A DNA stretch of 64,000 bases from Erythrobacter neustonensis (GCF_001663175.1 NZ_CP016033.1:372001-436000), one strand, 5' to 3'; counted from the stretch's first letter, positions 9,575-18,219 are shown. Numbers and translations are program-made. Notes: generated by a model from the letters alone, not told the origin.

Positions 9575-9973
9575 CTACGGATCGACGACGGTGTAGGAAA
9601 GCGCGGTAAAGCCCGCAGCATCATCGCGCCACAGCCGCACGTCCTCGCCAGCGACGATCGCCCACACCCGCCCGTCCCCACATGCGCAGGCGCGGTCGGT
9701 CGCCGAAGGCACGGCGATGCCTCGGGGGTGCGAATGGTAATAGCCCACGACCTGCGGCGCAGCGCCCGCCCGCGCGGCGCGGTGCGCGTCGATCAATGCC
9801 TGGGGGTCGATCTCGAAATGGGTGGCGGGCGCGGGATGGACATTGTCCGTCGGCACCGCCTCAATGATCCGGCGTCCATCGCCCAGCAGCAATCCGCAGG
9901 CTTCGTTCGGGAAGGCTGCGGCGGCATGGGCCTGCATCGCGGCCACGGCCCGGCTTGTCACGTCATGGCGCAT
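9575..9973 (-). CDS. JAMM/MPN+ domain metallopeptidase
   Basis: A 132-residue single-domain protein with a complete JAMM zinc site: E24 (FPNEACG) and H80-x-H82-x7-S90-x2-D93 in YYHSHPRGIAVPSATD. Bacterial JAMM proteins include deubiquitinase-like peptidases and enzymes that trim sulfur-carrier proteins; no ThiS/MoaD-like gene is adjacent, so the substrate is open. The start at 9973 is 16 bp from the divergent rluD start at 9990, leaving almost no room for separate promoters. Confidence 0.8.
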   Translation of the reverse strand: MRHDVTSRAVAAMQAHAAAAFPNEACGLLLGDGRRIIEAVPTDNVHPAPATHFEIDPQALIDAHRAARAGAAPQVVGYYHSHPRGIAVPSATDRACACGDGRVWAIVAGEDVRLWRDDAAGFTALSYTVVDP

Positions 9974-9989
9974 CGCGCATGGCCATAGC

Positions 9990-10943
9990 ATGTCCGCACC
10001 CGAAATCATCACCGGCACGATTGCCGCCCCCGCCCGGCTCGACAAGGCGCTAGCCGAAGCCACCGCGCTCTCGCGCGCCCGCGTGCAGGGCCTGATCGAG
10101 GAAGGCCGCGTCGATGTCGCGGGCAAGACCGCTTCGTCAGCCTCGATGAAGGTGGCCGCCGGAACGCCATTCCGGATCATCGTGTCCGCCGCCATGCCCG
10201 CCGAAGCCCAAGGCGAAGACATCCCGCTCGCCATCGCATTCGAAGACCGGCACCTCGTCGTGGTCGACAAGGCCGCGGGCATGGTAGTGCATCCGGCGGT
10301 GGGCAATATCACCGGAACGCTGGTCAATGCGCTGCTGCATCATTGCAAGGGCAACCTTTCGGGGATCAACGGGGTGGCGCGCCCCGGGATCGTCCACCGG
10401 ATCGACAAGGACACATCGGGTCTGCTGGTTGTCGCCAAGTCCGATGCCGCGCACGAAGGGCTTGCCGCACAATTCGCCGCGCACACCGTGCATCGCCGCT
10501 ATATCGCGGTCACCGCGGGGCACCCCTCGCCCGCGTCGGGGACGATCAATGCGCGCGTCGGGCGTTCGGATGCGGACCGAAAGAAAATGACGGTGCTGCC
10601 AAACGATTCCTCGCGCGGCAAAACCGCGATCACGCATTACAGGACGTTGGAACCGCTCGAAGCGGCGGCGATGATCGAATGCCGGCTGGAAACCGGGCGA
10701 ACCCACCAGGTGCGTGTTCACTGCGCATCAATCGGTCATTCTCTATTGGGAGATCCTGCCTATGGCCGCACACCCAAACAGCTTCGTCCGGTGCTTGAAC
10801 GACTCGGTTTCGCGCGGCAGGCGCTGCACGCGGCGGAGCTCGGTTTCCAGCACCCGATCACCGGCGAGATGGTCCGATTGCAGAGCGATTTGCCGCCCGA
10901 CATGATGGAACTGATCGACCAACTTAGATGTTCTGATCGATGA
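9990..10943 (+). CDS. rluD: RluA/RluD-family 23S rRNA pseudouridine synthase
   Basis: A 317-residue enzyme with an N-terminal S4 RNA-binding domain (about residues 14-60, LDKALAEA...LSRARVQGLIEEGRV) and the RluA catalytic domain with HRIDKDTSGL, catalytic D139. Conserved VETGRTHQVRVH is present as LETGRTHQVRVH. It isomerises uridines in 23S rRNA helix 69 if truly RluD; the exact paralog is inferred from length and S4 domain. It is followed after 116 bp by rpoH on the same strand. Confidence 0.88.
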   Translation: MSAPEIITGTIAAPARLDKALAEATALSRARVQGLIEEGRVDVAGKTASSASMKVAAGTPFRIIVSAAMPAEAQGEDIPLAIAFEDRHLVVVDKAAGMVVHPAVGNITGTLVNALLHHCKGNLSGINGVARPGIVHRIDKDTSGLLVVAKSDAAHEGLAAQFAAHTVHRRYIAVTAGHPSPASGTINARVGRSDADRKKMTVLPNDSSRGKTAITHYRTLEPLEAAAMIECRLETGRTHQVRVHCASIGHSLLGDPAYGRTPKQLRPVLERLGFARQALHAAELGFQHPITGEMVRLQSDLPPDMMELIDQLRCSDR

Positions 10944-11059
10944 AACGCGCATACGTCTGACAGGATTTCGCGTATAACTCATATCCGTGGCCCAGATCAC
11001 GGAGATGCCCGGCAGGGGTCCCGTGCAAGCGGTCGACGCTAGAAAGGTTAGGTAATCCA

Positions 11060-11965
11060 GTGTCCAAGTCCAAAACATCGGCAATGCCGGCGTTGAGCGG
11101 CGAGCAGAGCCTCAATCGCTACCTTGCCGAAATCCGCAAATTCCCGATCCTCACCGCCGAGCAGGAATACATGCTCGCCAAGCGCTATCAGGCGCACGAG
11201 GATCCCGAAGCGGCTGCCCAGCTTGTCTCAAGCCACCTGCGGCTCGTCGCGAAGATCGCGATGGGGTATCGCGGCTATGGCCTGCCCGTTTCCGACCTGA
11301 TCTCGGAAGGGAACGTCGGCCTGATGCAGGGCGTCAAGAAGTTCGAACCCGATCGCGGCTTCCGCCTCGCCACTTACGCAATGTGGTGGATCAAGGCGTC
11401 GATCCAGGAATATATCCTGCGTTCGTGGAGCCTCGTGAAGATGGGGACGACCGCCGCGCAGAAGAAGCTGTTCTTCAACCTGCGCCGGATGAAGAAGAAC
11501 CTCGACGTCTACGAGGATTCCGATCTGCGCCCCGACGATCTGAAGAAGATCGCGACCGATCTCGGCGTGCCCGAGCAGGAAGTGATCAACATGAACCGCC
11601 GGATGATGATGGGCGGCGACGGCTCCCTCAACACCCCGATGCGCGGCGGCGAGGAAGGTTCGGGCGAATGGCAGGACTGGCTGGCGGATGATCGCCCGCT
11701 GCAGGACGAAACCGTCGCCGACAGCCAGGAATCGCAGATGCGCATGGCGATGCTGGGCGAGGCGATGGAAAGCCTGAACGAGCGCGAGCGGCACATCCTG
11801 ACCGAACGCCGCCTGACCGAAAAGCCGCAGACATTGGAAGAACTCTCGCAGTCCTACGACGTCAGCCGCGAACGCATCCGCCAGATCGAGGTGCGCGCAT
11901 TCGAGAAGCTGCAAAAGGCAATGCAGCGGATCGCGGGCGAACGGCTGTTGCCGGGGATCGCGTAA
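11060..11965 (+). CDS. rpoH: Heat-shock sigma factor sigma-32
   Basis: A 301-residue sigma-70 family protein lacking region 1.1. Region 2 contains NVGLMQGVKKFEPDRGFRLATYAMWWIKASIQEYIL, and the RpoH box region QKKLFFNLRRMKK is clear. Region 4 ends with ERIRQIEVRAFEKLQ. It directs transcription of chaperone and protease genes; clpP and clpX lie 7-10 kb away. The start is GTG at 11060. Alphaproteobacteria often carry two rpoH genes; only one is in this window. Confidence 0.95.
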   Translation: MSKSKTSAMPALSGEQSLNRYLAEIRKFPILTAEQEYMLAKRYQAHEDPEAAAQLVSSHLRLVAKIAMGYRGYGLPVSDLISEGNVGLMQGVKKFEPDRGFRLATYAMWWIKASIQEYILRSWSLVKMGTTAAQKKLFFNLRRMKKNLDVYEDSDLRPDDLKKIATDLGVPEQEVINMNRRMMMGGDGSLNTPMRGGEEGSGEWQDWLADDRPLQDETVADSQESQMRMAMLGEAMESLNERERHILTERRLTEKPQTLEELSQSYDVSRERIRQIEVRAFEKLQKAMQRIAGERLLPGIA

Positions 11966-11969
11966 AATC

Positions 11970-12860
11970 TCAGTCTGACGATGATTGCAAAGGGTCGGAG
12001 CCGGAAGCGGCTTCGACCCTTTGTCGCATGGTGACGACCTCTGCCTTTCGGGTTTCGATTGCGCCGGTTTCGCCGATTTCGCGCACTTCGCCGGTCAAGG
12101 TCGCAGTGATGCGTCCCGCTTCAGGCTGTGCAACGAAGGTGATCGCACTTTTGCCGGAATATTGTCGGCCGGCAATCTGTGCGGCTGCCTCGTCCTCGGT
12201 GACCTTTTCGCCGCTGATTTCGGCGACTACCATGATCGTTTCGGCAGCCTCTGTGCGCAGATAATCTGGATCCAACTCCGCGCTGCCGCTGAACACAAGC
12301 TCGCCCGCCAAACCGTCAGCCTGCCGACGCAAAGGCACACGCATGCCGGTGTCGGGCAAGGCATATTCCGCTCCGTCTTCCAGACGGACACTCCCCAGAT
12401 CGAAATCGGTCAGCCTTGCAACCGCCTCATCGGGATCGCATTCGATCCGAAACACATTCCAGGTGAAGTAGTGGGAGCCGCACACCTCGGCGGTTACATT
12501 CATCGCTGCCAGAAACGCATCGCGGCGCGCCAGCATCTCGTCCCGGTTGGAAAGGACAGTCGCTGCTCCGGGGCATTCGCGCAGCACGATCGGCATCTGC
12601 CATTCAGCCAGCGGCCGCTTGGGCCCGTCGGCGTCGTCGATATCGAAAGTGCGGATGCGGCACCCCTCGGCGTCGGTGCGAACCTCCTCGCGGTAGGCAC
12701 TGCCGCCACTCGACGATCCGGAAGATTCGCCCCCTTCGAAAACAGTGCTGTAGCGGGTGGTGATCGTGTAATATTCTGTTTGCGCAGACTCCTTTGCCAA
12801 GACCGGCATGCAACCGCCGAAGCCAACGAAAGCCAGCGAGCCCATCAAGCGCGCATACAT
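11970..12860 (-). CDS. Unknown exported protein, probable lipoprotein
   Basis: I do not recognise this 296-residue protein. The N terminus is a short signal-like segment ending GFGGC, with the Cys near position 17 as a possible lipobox cysteine. A Ser/Gly-rich linker (ESSGSSSGGSAY) follows, then an acidic soluble domain with two other cysteines (RECPG, EVCGS). It ends 4 bp from the converging rpoH stop and starts only 5 bp downstream of the M20 gene stop, so it is probably co-transcribed with that gene. Confidence 0.6.
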   Translation of the reverse strand: MYARLMGSLAFVGFGGCMPVLAKESAQTEYYTITTRYSTVFEGGESSGSSSGGSAYREEVRTDAEGCRIRTFDIDDADGPKRPLAEWQMPIVLRECPGAATVLSNRDEMLARRDAFLAAMNVTAEVCGSHYFTWNVFRIECDPDEAVARLTDFDLGSVRLEDGAEYALPDTGMRVPLRRQADGLAGELVFSGSAELDPDYLRTEAAETIMVVAEISGEKVTEDEAAAQIAGRQYSGKSAITFVAQPEAGRITATLTGEVREIGETGAIETRKAEVVTMRQRVEAASGSDPLQSSSD

Positions 12861-12865
12861 TGGCC

Positions 12866-14197
12866 CTACTTCCGCCCCGCCAGATCCATCACCGCCGCCA
12901 CCATGGCGCGCGCGCCCAGCGTGATGCTTTCGCGCGGGGCGACCTGGAACAGGGGCGAATGGTGTCCGGCGATCGGCTCGCCGCCTGCCTTGGCTGCGGC
13001 AAGCCGTTCGGGCGTTGTCCCGCCGACCGCGAAGTAATAGCCCGGCACGCCCGTGCCCGGCGCGACGAAATAGGTGAAATCCTCGGCGCCCATGTTCTGC
13101 TGTTCGAACGGCACGACAGCATCGCCCCCCAGGTTACGCGCCATCACCGCGTTCAGCCGGCGGGCCAGCGCGGGGTCGTTGTTGGTCGTGGGCGTGCCCG
13201 AGAAGTGCTTGACCGTCACCGGCTTGTCGTCGGGCAGGCCATGCGCCTTGCCGATATTGACCGCGATCCTTTCGACCAGCGCAATCACCTTGGCGCGCGT
13301 CTCCTCGTCATTGGCGCGCACCGTCAGCTTCAGGTTCGCCTCGTCCGAGATGATGTTGTAAGCCGAGCCTGCATGGAACGCGCCCACGGTCACCACCACG
13401 GGCTTCAGCGGCGAGATTTCGCGCGAATCGATCGATTGCAGCGCGGTGACGATCTGCGAGGCGATATAGACCGGGTCCTTGCCCAGATGCGGCGAGGCCC
13501 CGTGCGTGCCGATCCCCGGCACGCGCACATCGAGCGTGTCCGAGCTCGAATACTGGATGCCCTCGGCCGCCGAAACCTTGCCCGTTTCCAGTTCGGCGGC
13601 AACATGGAAGGCAAGCGCATAGTCGGGCGTGCCGAACCGCTGATAAAGCCCGTCCGCCATCATCCGCTTGGCACCGCGCACGCCTTCCTCGGCGGGCTGG
13701 ACGACGAACATCAACGTGCCGCTCCACTGCGATTTCGTGGCGGCAAGCCGGCGCGCGGTGGCGACCATCGCGGTGATATGCGTGTCGTGCCCGCAGGCGT
13801 GCATGGTGGGATATTCCTTGCCGTCCTCGCCCACCTGTTTCGCGCGCGAAGCATAGGGGAGGCCCGATTTCTCCTCGACCGGCAATCCGTCCATGTCCGC
13901 GCGGATCAGGATCGTCGGCCCCTTGCCGTTCTTGAGGATGCCGACCACGCCCGTGCCGCCGACGCCGGTGGTCACATCAAGACCCGCTGCCTTCAATTCG
14001 GTCGCCATCTTGGCGGCGGTGCGGTTTTCGAGAAAGCCCAACTCGGGGTTCGCATGGAAATCGAGGAACAGCGGCGCCAGGTAATTGTCATATTCGGCCT
14101 CGATCGCGGCCTTGGTGGCGGTGTCCTGTGCGTGGGCAGGCAGCGCAGCGGCGAAGGCCAACGTGGCAGCGCCGGCGGCAAGTGCAAGCAGTCGCAT
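12866..14197 (-). CDS. Exported M20-family amidohydrolase
   Basis: A 443-residue protein with a signal peptide (MRLLALAAGAATLAFAAALPAHA), so it acts in the periplasm. M20 metal-site motifs are present: the HACGHDTH segment, FVVQPAEEG with the general-base Glu pair, an ALAFHV segment, and a late HHSPLFQV His. The family hydrolyses N-acyl amino acids or amidated metabolites such as hippurate and IAA conjugates; the substrate is unknown. Start 14197 is supported by GGGGAGAG just upstream. It likely forms an operon with the downstream lipoprotein-like gene. Confidence 0.85.
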   Translation of the reverse strand: MRLLALAAGAATLAFAAALPAHAQDTATKAAIEAEYDNYLAPLFLDFHANPELGFLENRTAAKMATELKAAGLDVTTGVGGTGVVGILKNGKGPTILIRADMDGLPVEEKSGLPYASRAKQVGEDGKEYPTMHACGHDTHITAMVATARRLAATKSQWSGTLMFVVQPAEEGVRGAKRMMADGLYQRFGTPDYALAFHVAAELETGKVSAAEGIQYSSSDTLDVRVPGIGTHGASPHLGKDPVYIASQIVTALQSIDSREISPLKPVVVTVGAFHAGSAYNIISDEANLKLTVRANDEETRAKVIALVERIAVNIGKAHGLPDDKPVTVKHFSGTPTTNNDPALARRLNAVMARNLGGDAVVPFEQQNMGAEDFTYFVAPGTGVPGYYFAVGGTTPERLAAAKAGGEPIAGHHSPLFQVAPRESITLGARAMVAAVMDLAGRK

Positions 14198-14304
14198 CGA
14201 ATATCTCTCCCCTGAAATCCCTGCGCCTACGCTAACCACCCACCCTGCACGCGTGCAAGCGCCGATGCTTCCCACGTCCCCGAGCTTGCGCTAGAGCCGC
14301 CCGC

Positions 14305-14976
14305 ATGCTGCGCACTATCTTCCGCTATGCCTTCAAGGCGTTTGCCGGTTTCGTCGTGCTGACGGTGGTGTTGGTGGGGGTCTACAAATTCGTCCCCGTG
14401 CCCGTCAGCGCAACGATGCTGATGGACGAAAACGGCATCACCAAGGATTGGGAAAGCCTCGACAATATCGACCGTAATCTGGTGAGCGCGGTGATCGCAG
14501 CAGAGGATTCAGGCTTCTGCACGCACAGCGGCTTCGATGCCGCAGCGATCGAGCAGGCGATGCGCCGCAACATGGAAGGCGGGCGCATCCGCGGCGGATC
14601 GACGATCAGCCAGCAGACCGCCAAGAACGTGTTCCTGTGGCAGAACGGCGGCTATTTCCGCAAAGGGCTGGAAGCCTGGTTCACCTTCTGGATCGAGCTC
14701 GTCTGGGGCAAGCGGCGGATCATGGAAGTTTACCTAAACGTCGCAGAGACCGGGATCGGCACCTACGGCGCCGAAGCCGGGGCGCAGCGCTATTTCGGGC
14801 ATTCCGCCGCGCGGCTTTCCGCCGACGAGGCGGGCCGGATGGCCGCCGCCCTGCCCAGCCCCAAGAAACGCTCGGTCAAGAACCCCGGCGGGTGGCTGGC
14901 GCGCCACGGCAACCGGATCGAACGGCGCATCGGCATCGTCAGGCGTGACGGGCTCGATGCTTGCGTCTACAACTGA
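14305..14976 (+). CDS. mtgA: Monofunctional biosynthetic peptidoglycan transglycosylase
   Basis: A 223-residue GT51 enzyme with one N-terminal membrane anchor (about residues 12-30). Catalytic motifs are EDSGFCTHSGFD, RGGSTISQQTAKN and the later KRRIMEVYLN. It polymerises lipid II into glycan strands at the outer face of the inner membrane. The transpeptidase domain of class A PBPs is absent, as in MtgA. The stop is 7 bp before the cation-exporter ATG, suggesting an operon that continues into the sigma-factor pair. Confidence 0.92.
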   Translation: MLRTIFRYAFKAFAGFVVLTVVLVGVYKFVPVPVSATMLMDENGITKDWESLDNIDRNLVSAVIAAEDSGFCTHSGFDAAAIEQAMRRNMEGGRIRGGSTISQQTAKNVFLWQNGGYFRKGLEAWFTFWIELVWGKRRIMEVYLNVAETGIGTYGAEAGAQRYFGHSAARLSADEAGRMAAALPSPKKRSVKNPGGWLARHGNRIERRIGIVRRDGLDACVYN

Positions 14977-14983
14977 TCGCGCA

Positions 14984-15946
14984 ATGGCCCACGCGCACGT
15001 TCATAACCATCATCACGGGCATGATCATGCGCATGGGCATGGGCATCACGGCCACAGCCACGCCCCTGCCGATTTCGGCCGCGCCTTCCTGATCGGGATT
15101 ATCCTCAACACCGGCTTCGTGGCGGTCGAAGCGGGCGCGGGGCTGATCTACGGGTCGATGGCATTGATCGCGGACGCCGGGCACAACCTGTCGGATGTGC
15201 TCGCGCTGGCGCTGGCGTGGATCGCCAGTATCGCGGCCAAGCGCCCGCCGCAGGGCCGCTTCACCTATGGCTACAAGAGCTCGACCATCCTTGCCGCGCT
15301 CGCCAACGCGCTGCTGCTGGCAGTCGCGATCGGGGCAATCCTGTTCGAGACGCTGCACCGGATCATGAACCCGGTCGAACCGCAGGGGATGGCGATGATC
15401 GCGGTCGCCGGCGTCGGGATCGCGGTCAACGGGTTTACCGCAATGCTGTTCGTGCGCGGGCAGAAGGACATCAATATCCGCGGCGCCTATCTCCATATGG
15501 TCGCCGATGCGCTGGTTTCGCTCGGTGTGGTGGCGGCGGGGCTGTTGATCCTGCTCACCGGCCTTGCGTGGATCGACGCCGCGGTGACGCTGCTGATCCT
15601 CGCGGTGATCGGGTGGAGCACCTGGGGCCTTGCGCGCGATTCGGTGGCGATGGGGCTGAACGCCGCGCCGCAGGGGATCGATCTTGCCGATGTGAAGCGC
15701 CATCTTGCGGGTTTCGACGGGGTAAGCGCAGTGCACGATCTCCACGTCTGGCCGATGTCCACCACCGAAGTCGCGCTGACCGCACACCTAGTGATGCCGG
15801 GCCGCCCGGCGACCGACCGCTTCCTGCGCGATCTTGCCGCCAGTCTGGAAAACCGCTTCGGCGTTCACCATGCCACGCTCCAGATCGAAAGCGGCGATGA
15901 TCCTTGCGCGCACCCCTGCGGCGATCCGTTCGGGGCGCCCTGCTGA
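14984..15946 (+). CDS. Cation diffusion facilitator metal exporter (CzcD/ZitB type)
   Basis: A 320-residue CDF protein. The N terminus is a His-rich metal-binding tract (HAHVHNHHHGHDHAHGHG), followed by six membrane spans with HNLSD in TM2 and HMVADALVS in TM5, the His/Asp metal site of zinc-type CDFs. The cytoplasmic C-terminal domain has HDLHVWPMS. It exports Zn2+ or similar divalent metals in exchange for protons. The C terminus adds a Cys/His cluster (CAHPCGDPFGAPC). The stop overlaps the ECF sigma start as TGATG. Confidence 0.9.
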   Translation: MAHAHVHNHHHGHDHAHGHGHHGHSHAPADFGRAFLIGIILNTGFVAVEAGAGLIYGSMALIADAGHNLSDVLALALAWIASIAAKRPPQGRFTYGYKSSTILAALANALLLAVAIGAILFETLHRIMNPVEPQGMAMIAVAGVGIAVNGFTAMLFVRGQKDINIRGAYLHMVADALVSLGVVAAGLLILLTGLAWIDAAVTLLILAVIGWSTWGLARDSVAMGLNAAPQGIDLADVKRHLAGFDGVSAVHDLHVWPMSTTEVALTAHLVMPGRPATDRFLRDLAASLENRFGVHHATLQIESGDDPCAHPCGDPFGAPC

Positions 15947-16533
15947 TGGCCGCGCGCCCCAGCCCTGCCTCCGATCATGCACGCGCGGCGTTGCAGGAGG
16001 CGATGGCGCGGCTGGCGGCGGGCGACCAATCCGCGCTCGAAGAGGTGTACCGTGCGACGCGGGTGAAGCTTTACGGCATCACCTTGCGTATCTTGGGCGA
16101 CCCTAAGGAAGCCGAGGACGCCTTGCAGGACGTCTATGTCAATTTGTGGCAGCGGGCCGACCGCTATGATCCGACCCGCGCGAGCCCGATCGCGTGGCTG
16201 GCGGCGTTCGCGCGCAATCGCGCGATCGACCGGCTGCGCACAGGCAAGGTGCGTCAGGGCGCCGTCCCGGTCGAGGAAGCCGCCCCGCTGGCCGATGAAA
16301 ACCCGCTGGCCGATATGCTGCTGGTCGATGCCGAACAGACCGCGCAAATCCACAAGTGCCTTGGCGCATTGGACGCGCGCACGCAGGGCCACATCCGCGC
16401 CGCCTTTTTCGAAGGCTATACCTATGCGCAGCTCGCCGAGAATGCCGACGTGCCGCTGGGCACGATGAAAAGCTGGATCCGCCGCGGCCTGCAACGCCTG
16501 CGCGCGTGTCTCGAAGCGAGCGAAGCGGCATGA
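15946..16533 (+). CDS. ECF sigma factor, SigK/RskA-associated type
   Basis: A 195-residue extracytoplasmic-function sigma factor. Region 2 has LRILGDPKEAEDALQDVYVNLWQ and RASPIAWLAAFARNRAIDRLR; region 4 has FFEGYTYAQLAENADVPLGTMKSWIRRGLQRLR. It overlaps the CDF gene upstream (TGATG) and the anti-sigma gene downstream (ATGA), so expression of all three is coupled. Likely targets are the two FAS1 genes just downstream, which share a promoter-like motif. The group resembles the mycobacterial SigK type in gene context; the assignment to an ECF group is inferred. Confidence 0.9.
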   Translation: MAARPSPASDHARAALQEAMARLAAGDQSALEEVYRATRVKLYGITLRILGDPKEAEDALQDVYVNLWQRADRYDPTRASPIAWLAAFARNRAIDRLRTGKVRQGAVPVEEAAPLADENPLADMLLVDAEQTAQIHKCLGALDARTQGHIRAAFFEGYTYAQLAENADVPLGTMKSWIRRGLQRLRACLEASEAA

Positions 16534-17315
16534 GCGGGCCCGACGAAAACACCCCCGAAGTGACGCGCGACGATCCGATGATCGCGGCCGAATGGGCGCT
16601 GGGCCTCCTCGAAGGCGAGGAACTGCTCGCCGCGCGCGGCAAGTATGCGACCGATCCCGATTTTGCCTGGCGCAAGGAATGGTGGGATGACTGGTTCGCC
16701 CCGCTGTCCGATGCGATCCCCGGTGCCGAGCCGGGCGACCACGTATGGGACGGGATCGCCGCGCGCGTGGCGGCGGCGCAGACCGACGCTCGGCCGGCAG
16801 TGCCGCTCGCAGCCGCTCCGGCCGACAGCGCCGCGCTCGAAGCCCGCGTGCGGCGCTGGCAATGGGTGGCCGGGCTGTCGTCGTTGGCAGCGGCAGTCGT
16901 GCTGGCGCTGTTTGCGTTCGGCCCGCCGCGCACGCCCGGTAACGCGCCAACGCAGATCGCCGCCGCCACCAACGATGCGCCGATGGTCGCGACGGTGCCG
17001 ATCGGGCAGGACGGGCTCAGGCTCGACGTCACCTATATTCCGCAGAGCGAGCGCATGGTCGTGGCGGCCATCGGGCTTGCCGCCGACGGGGTGCACGATC
17101 ACGAATTGTGGCTGGTGCCGGCCGATGGCTCGCCGGTGCAATCGCTCGGCGTGATCGAGCCGGGCGCGGTGCGCAGCGTGGTGCTGCCCGCAAACATCAC
17201 CGCCAAGCTGGGCGATGGCGCGGGCCTTGCGCTGACGCGCGAGCCGCTTGGCGGCAAGCCCGAAGGCGTCGATGCCGGCCCGGTGGTGGCCAAGGGTGCA
17301 TTTTCCCGCGTTTAG
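16530..17315 (+). CDS. Membrane anti-sigma factor, RskA family
   Basis: A 261-residue single-pass protein. The cytoplasmic N-terminal domain (about residues 1-95) has MIAAEWALGLLEGEE, typical of anti-sigma domains, followed by one membrane helix (VAGLSSLAAAVVLALFAF, about residues 112-130). A periplasmic RskA-type C-terminal domain follows with HDHELWLVPADGSPVQSLGVI. It should hold the upstream ECF factor inactive until the membrane or periplasmic signal triggers proteolysis. The start overlaps the sigma-factor stop by ATGA. Confidence 0.88.
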   Translation: MSGPDENTPEVTRDDPMIAAEWALGLLEGEELLAARGKYATDPDFAWRKEWWDDWFAPLSDAIPGAEPGDHVWDGIAARVAAAQTDARPAVPLAAAPADSAALEARVRRWQWVAGLSSLAAAVVLALFAFGPPRTPGNAPTQIAAATNDAPMVATVPIGQDGLRLDVTYIPQSERMVVAAIGLAADGVHDHELWLVPADGSPVQSLGVIEPGAVRSVVLPANITAKLGDGAGLALTREPLGGKPEGVDAGPVVAKGAFSRV

Positions 17316-17352
17316 AACGATTTGCGTCAACTCGCCGCGAATTTAATGCAGT

Positions 17353-17369
17353 CTGACCAAATTGGTCAG
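17353..17369. promoter_or_regulatory. Perfect 17-bp palindrome between anti-sigma and FAS1 genes
   Basis: Arms CTGACCAA and TTGGTCAG surround a single central A. It lies 38 bp after the anti-sigma stop and just upstream of the ECF-type promoter motif of the first FAS1 gene. No T-run follows, so it reads better as an operator than as a terminator. A second hairpin, TGGTCG (17414-17419) with CGACCA (17430-17435), sits directly before the ribosome-binding site. Confidence 0.5.
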
Positions 17370-17377
17370 CCCTGATT

Positions 17378-17405
17378 CATCCATTCGCCCCGCTGCTGCG
17401 TAGCT
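17378..17405 (+). promoter_or_regulatory. ECF-type promoter of the first FAS1 gene
   Basis: The motif CATCC at 17378-17382 is followed by exactly 16 nt and then CGTAGCT at 17399-17405. The same arrangement with identical spacing occurs upstream of the second FAS1 gene (18192-18219). Both are about 40-60 nt upstream of the start codons. The -35 half CATCC matches the CCATCC reported for mycobacterial SigK. Use by the adjacent ECF factor is inference. Confidence 0.65.
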
Positions 17406-17447
17406 CTCTCACATGGTCGGGAATTGGTTCGACCAGAGGAGAACATC

Positions 17448-18041
17448 ATGCCTACTCCCAAGACTTTCGCGATGGCCGCATTTCTCGGATCATCGGCTTT
17501 GCTGGCTGCCTGCACCACCACCATGACCGACGATGCCGACACCGCAGCGGTCACCGCCGCGGTGCCGATGGTGGGCGGCGCTGCCATGTATCCCACGAAG
17601 AACATCGTCGAGAACGCGGTGAATTCGGCCGATCACACCACGCTGGTCGCCGCGGTCAAGGCTGCAGGTCTGGTCGATGCGCTGTCGGGCCCCGGCCCCT
17701 TCACCGTCTTCGCGCCGACCAATGCCGCCTTTGCCAAGCTGCCTGCGGGCACCGTGGAAACGCTGGTGAAGCCTGAAAACAAGGCGACGCTGACCTCGAT
17801 TCTTACCTACCACGTCGTGCCGGGCCGCGTATCCGCTGCACAGGTGATCCAGATGATCAACGCAGGTGGAGGCAAGGCGCAGCTCAAGACGCTGAACGGC
17901 GGCATTCTGACGGCAAGCCTCGTCGGCGGAAAGGTCGTGCTGACCGACGCCAAGGGCGGCAAGGCCACCGTAACGCAGGCCGACGTGTTCCAGTCGAACG
18001 GCGTGATCCACGTTACGGACACCGTTTCGCTCCCCGGATAA
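17448..18041 (+). CDS. Fasciclin (FAS1) domain lipoprotein
   Basis: A 197-residue protein with a lipoprotein signal (lipobox LLAAC, Cys about residue 23) and one FAS1 domain: [34 protein letters not shown] is the H1 region and [13 protein letters not shown] the C-terminal H2 region. FAS1 domains mediate adhesion or matrix/lipid binding at the cell surface. GAGG 8-11 nt upstream supports ATG at 17448. Its position after an ECF/RskA pair mirrors the mycobacterial mpt70/mpt83 locus. Confidence 0.92.
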   Translation: MPTPKTFAMAAFLGSSALLAACTTTMTDDADTAAVTAAVPMVGGAAMYPTKNIVENAVNSADHTTLVAAVKAAGLVDALSGPGPFTVFAPTNAAFAKLPAGTVETLVKPENKATLTSILTYHVVPGRVSAAQVIQMINAGGGKAQLKTLNGGILTASLVGGKVVLTDAKGGKATVTQADVFQSNGVIHVTDTVSLPG

Positions 18042-18109
18042 CGCAATCTCCGAGTTGGCGCTGCCCGCGCGATCTCCCTTCCCCACCTGCCAGGGCAGCG
18101 CCCGTTCCG

Positions 18110-18147
18110 ACCCCGTCCGGCCCACATCCAGGGCCGGGCGGGGTTTT
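18110..18147 (+). terminator. Rho-independent terminator after first FAS1 gene
   Basis: A 14-bp stem (ACCCCGTCCGGCCC with GGGCCGGGCGGGGT, one T-G wobble) closes a 7-nt loop and is followed by a short T-run. It separates the two FAS1 transcription units. Confidence 0.8.
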
Positions 18148-18191
18148 GCATTTTCGGGCAAATAATTGCATTGTTTCATATATCTATTTGG

Positions 18192-18219
18192 CATCCGGCA
18201 CAGGATTTCTGCCGTAGCT
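18192..18219 (+). promoter_or_regulatory. ECF-type promoter of the second FAS1 gene
   Basis: CATCC at 18192-18196, 16 nt, CGTAGCT at 18213-18219: the same two boxes and spacing as upstream of the first FAS1 gene, although the intervening 16 nt differ. The preceding 40 nt are AT-rich. It lies 58 nt upstream of the ATG. Confidence 0.65.
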
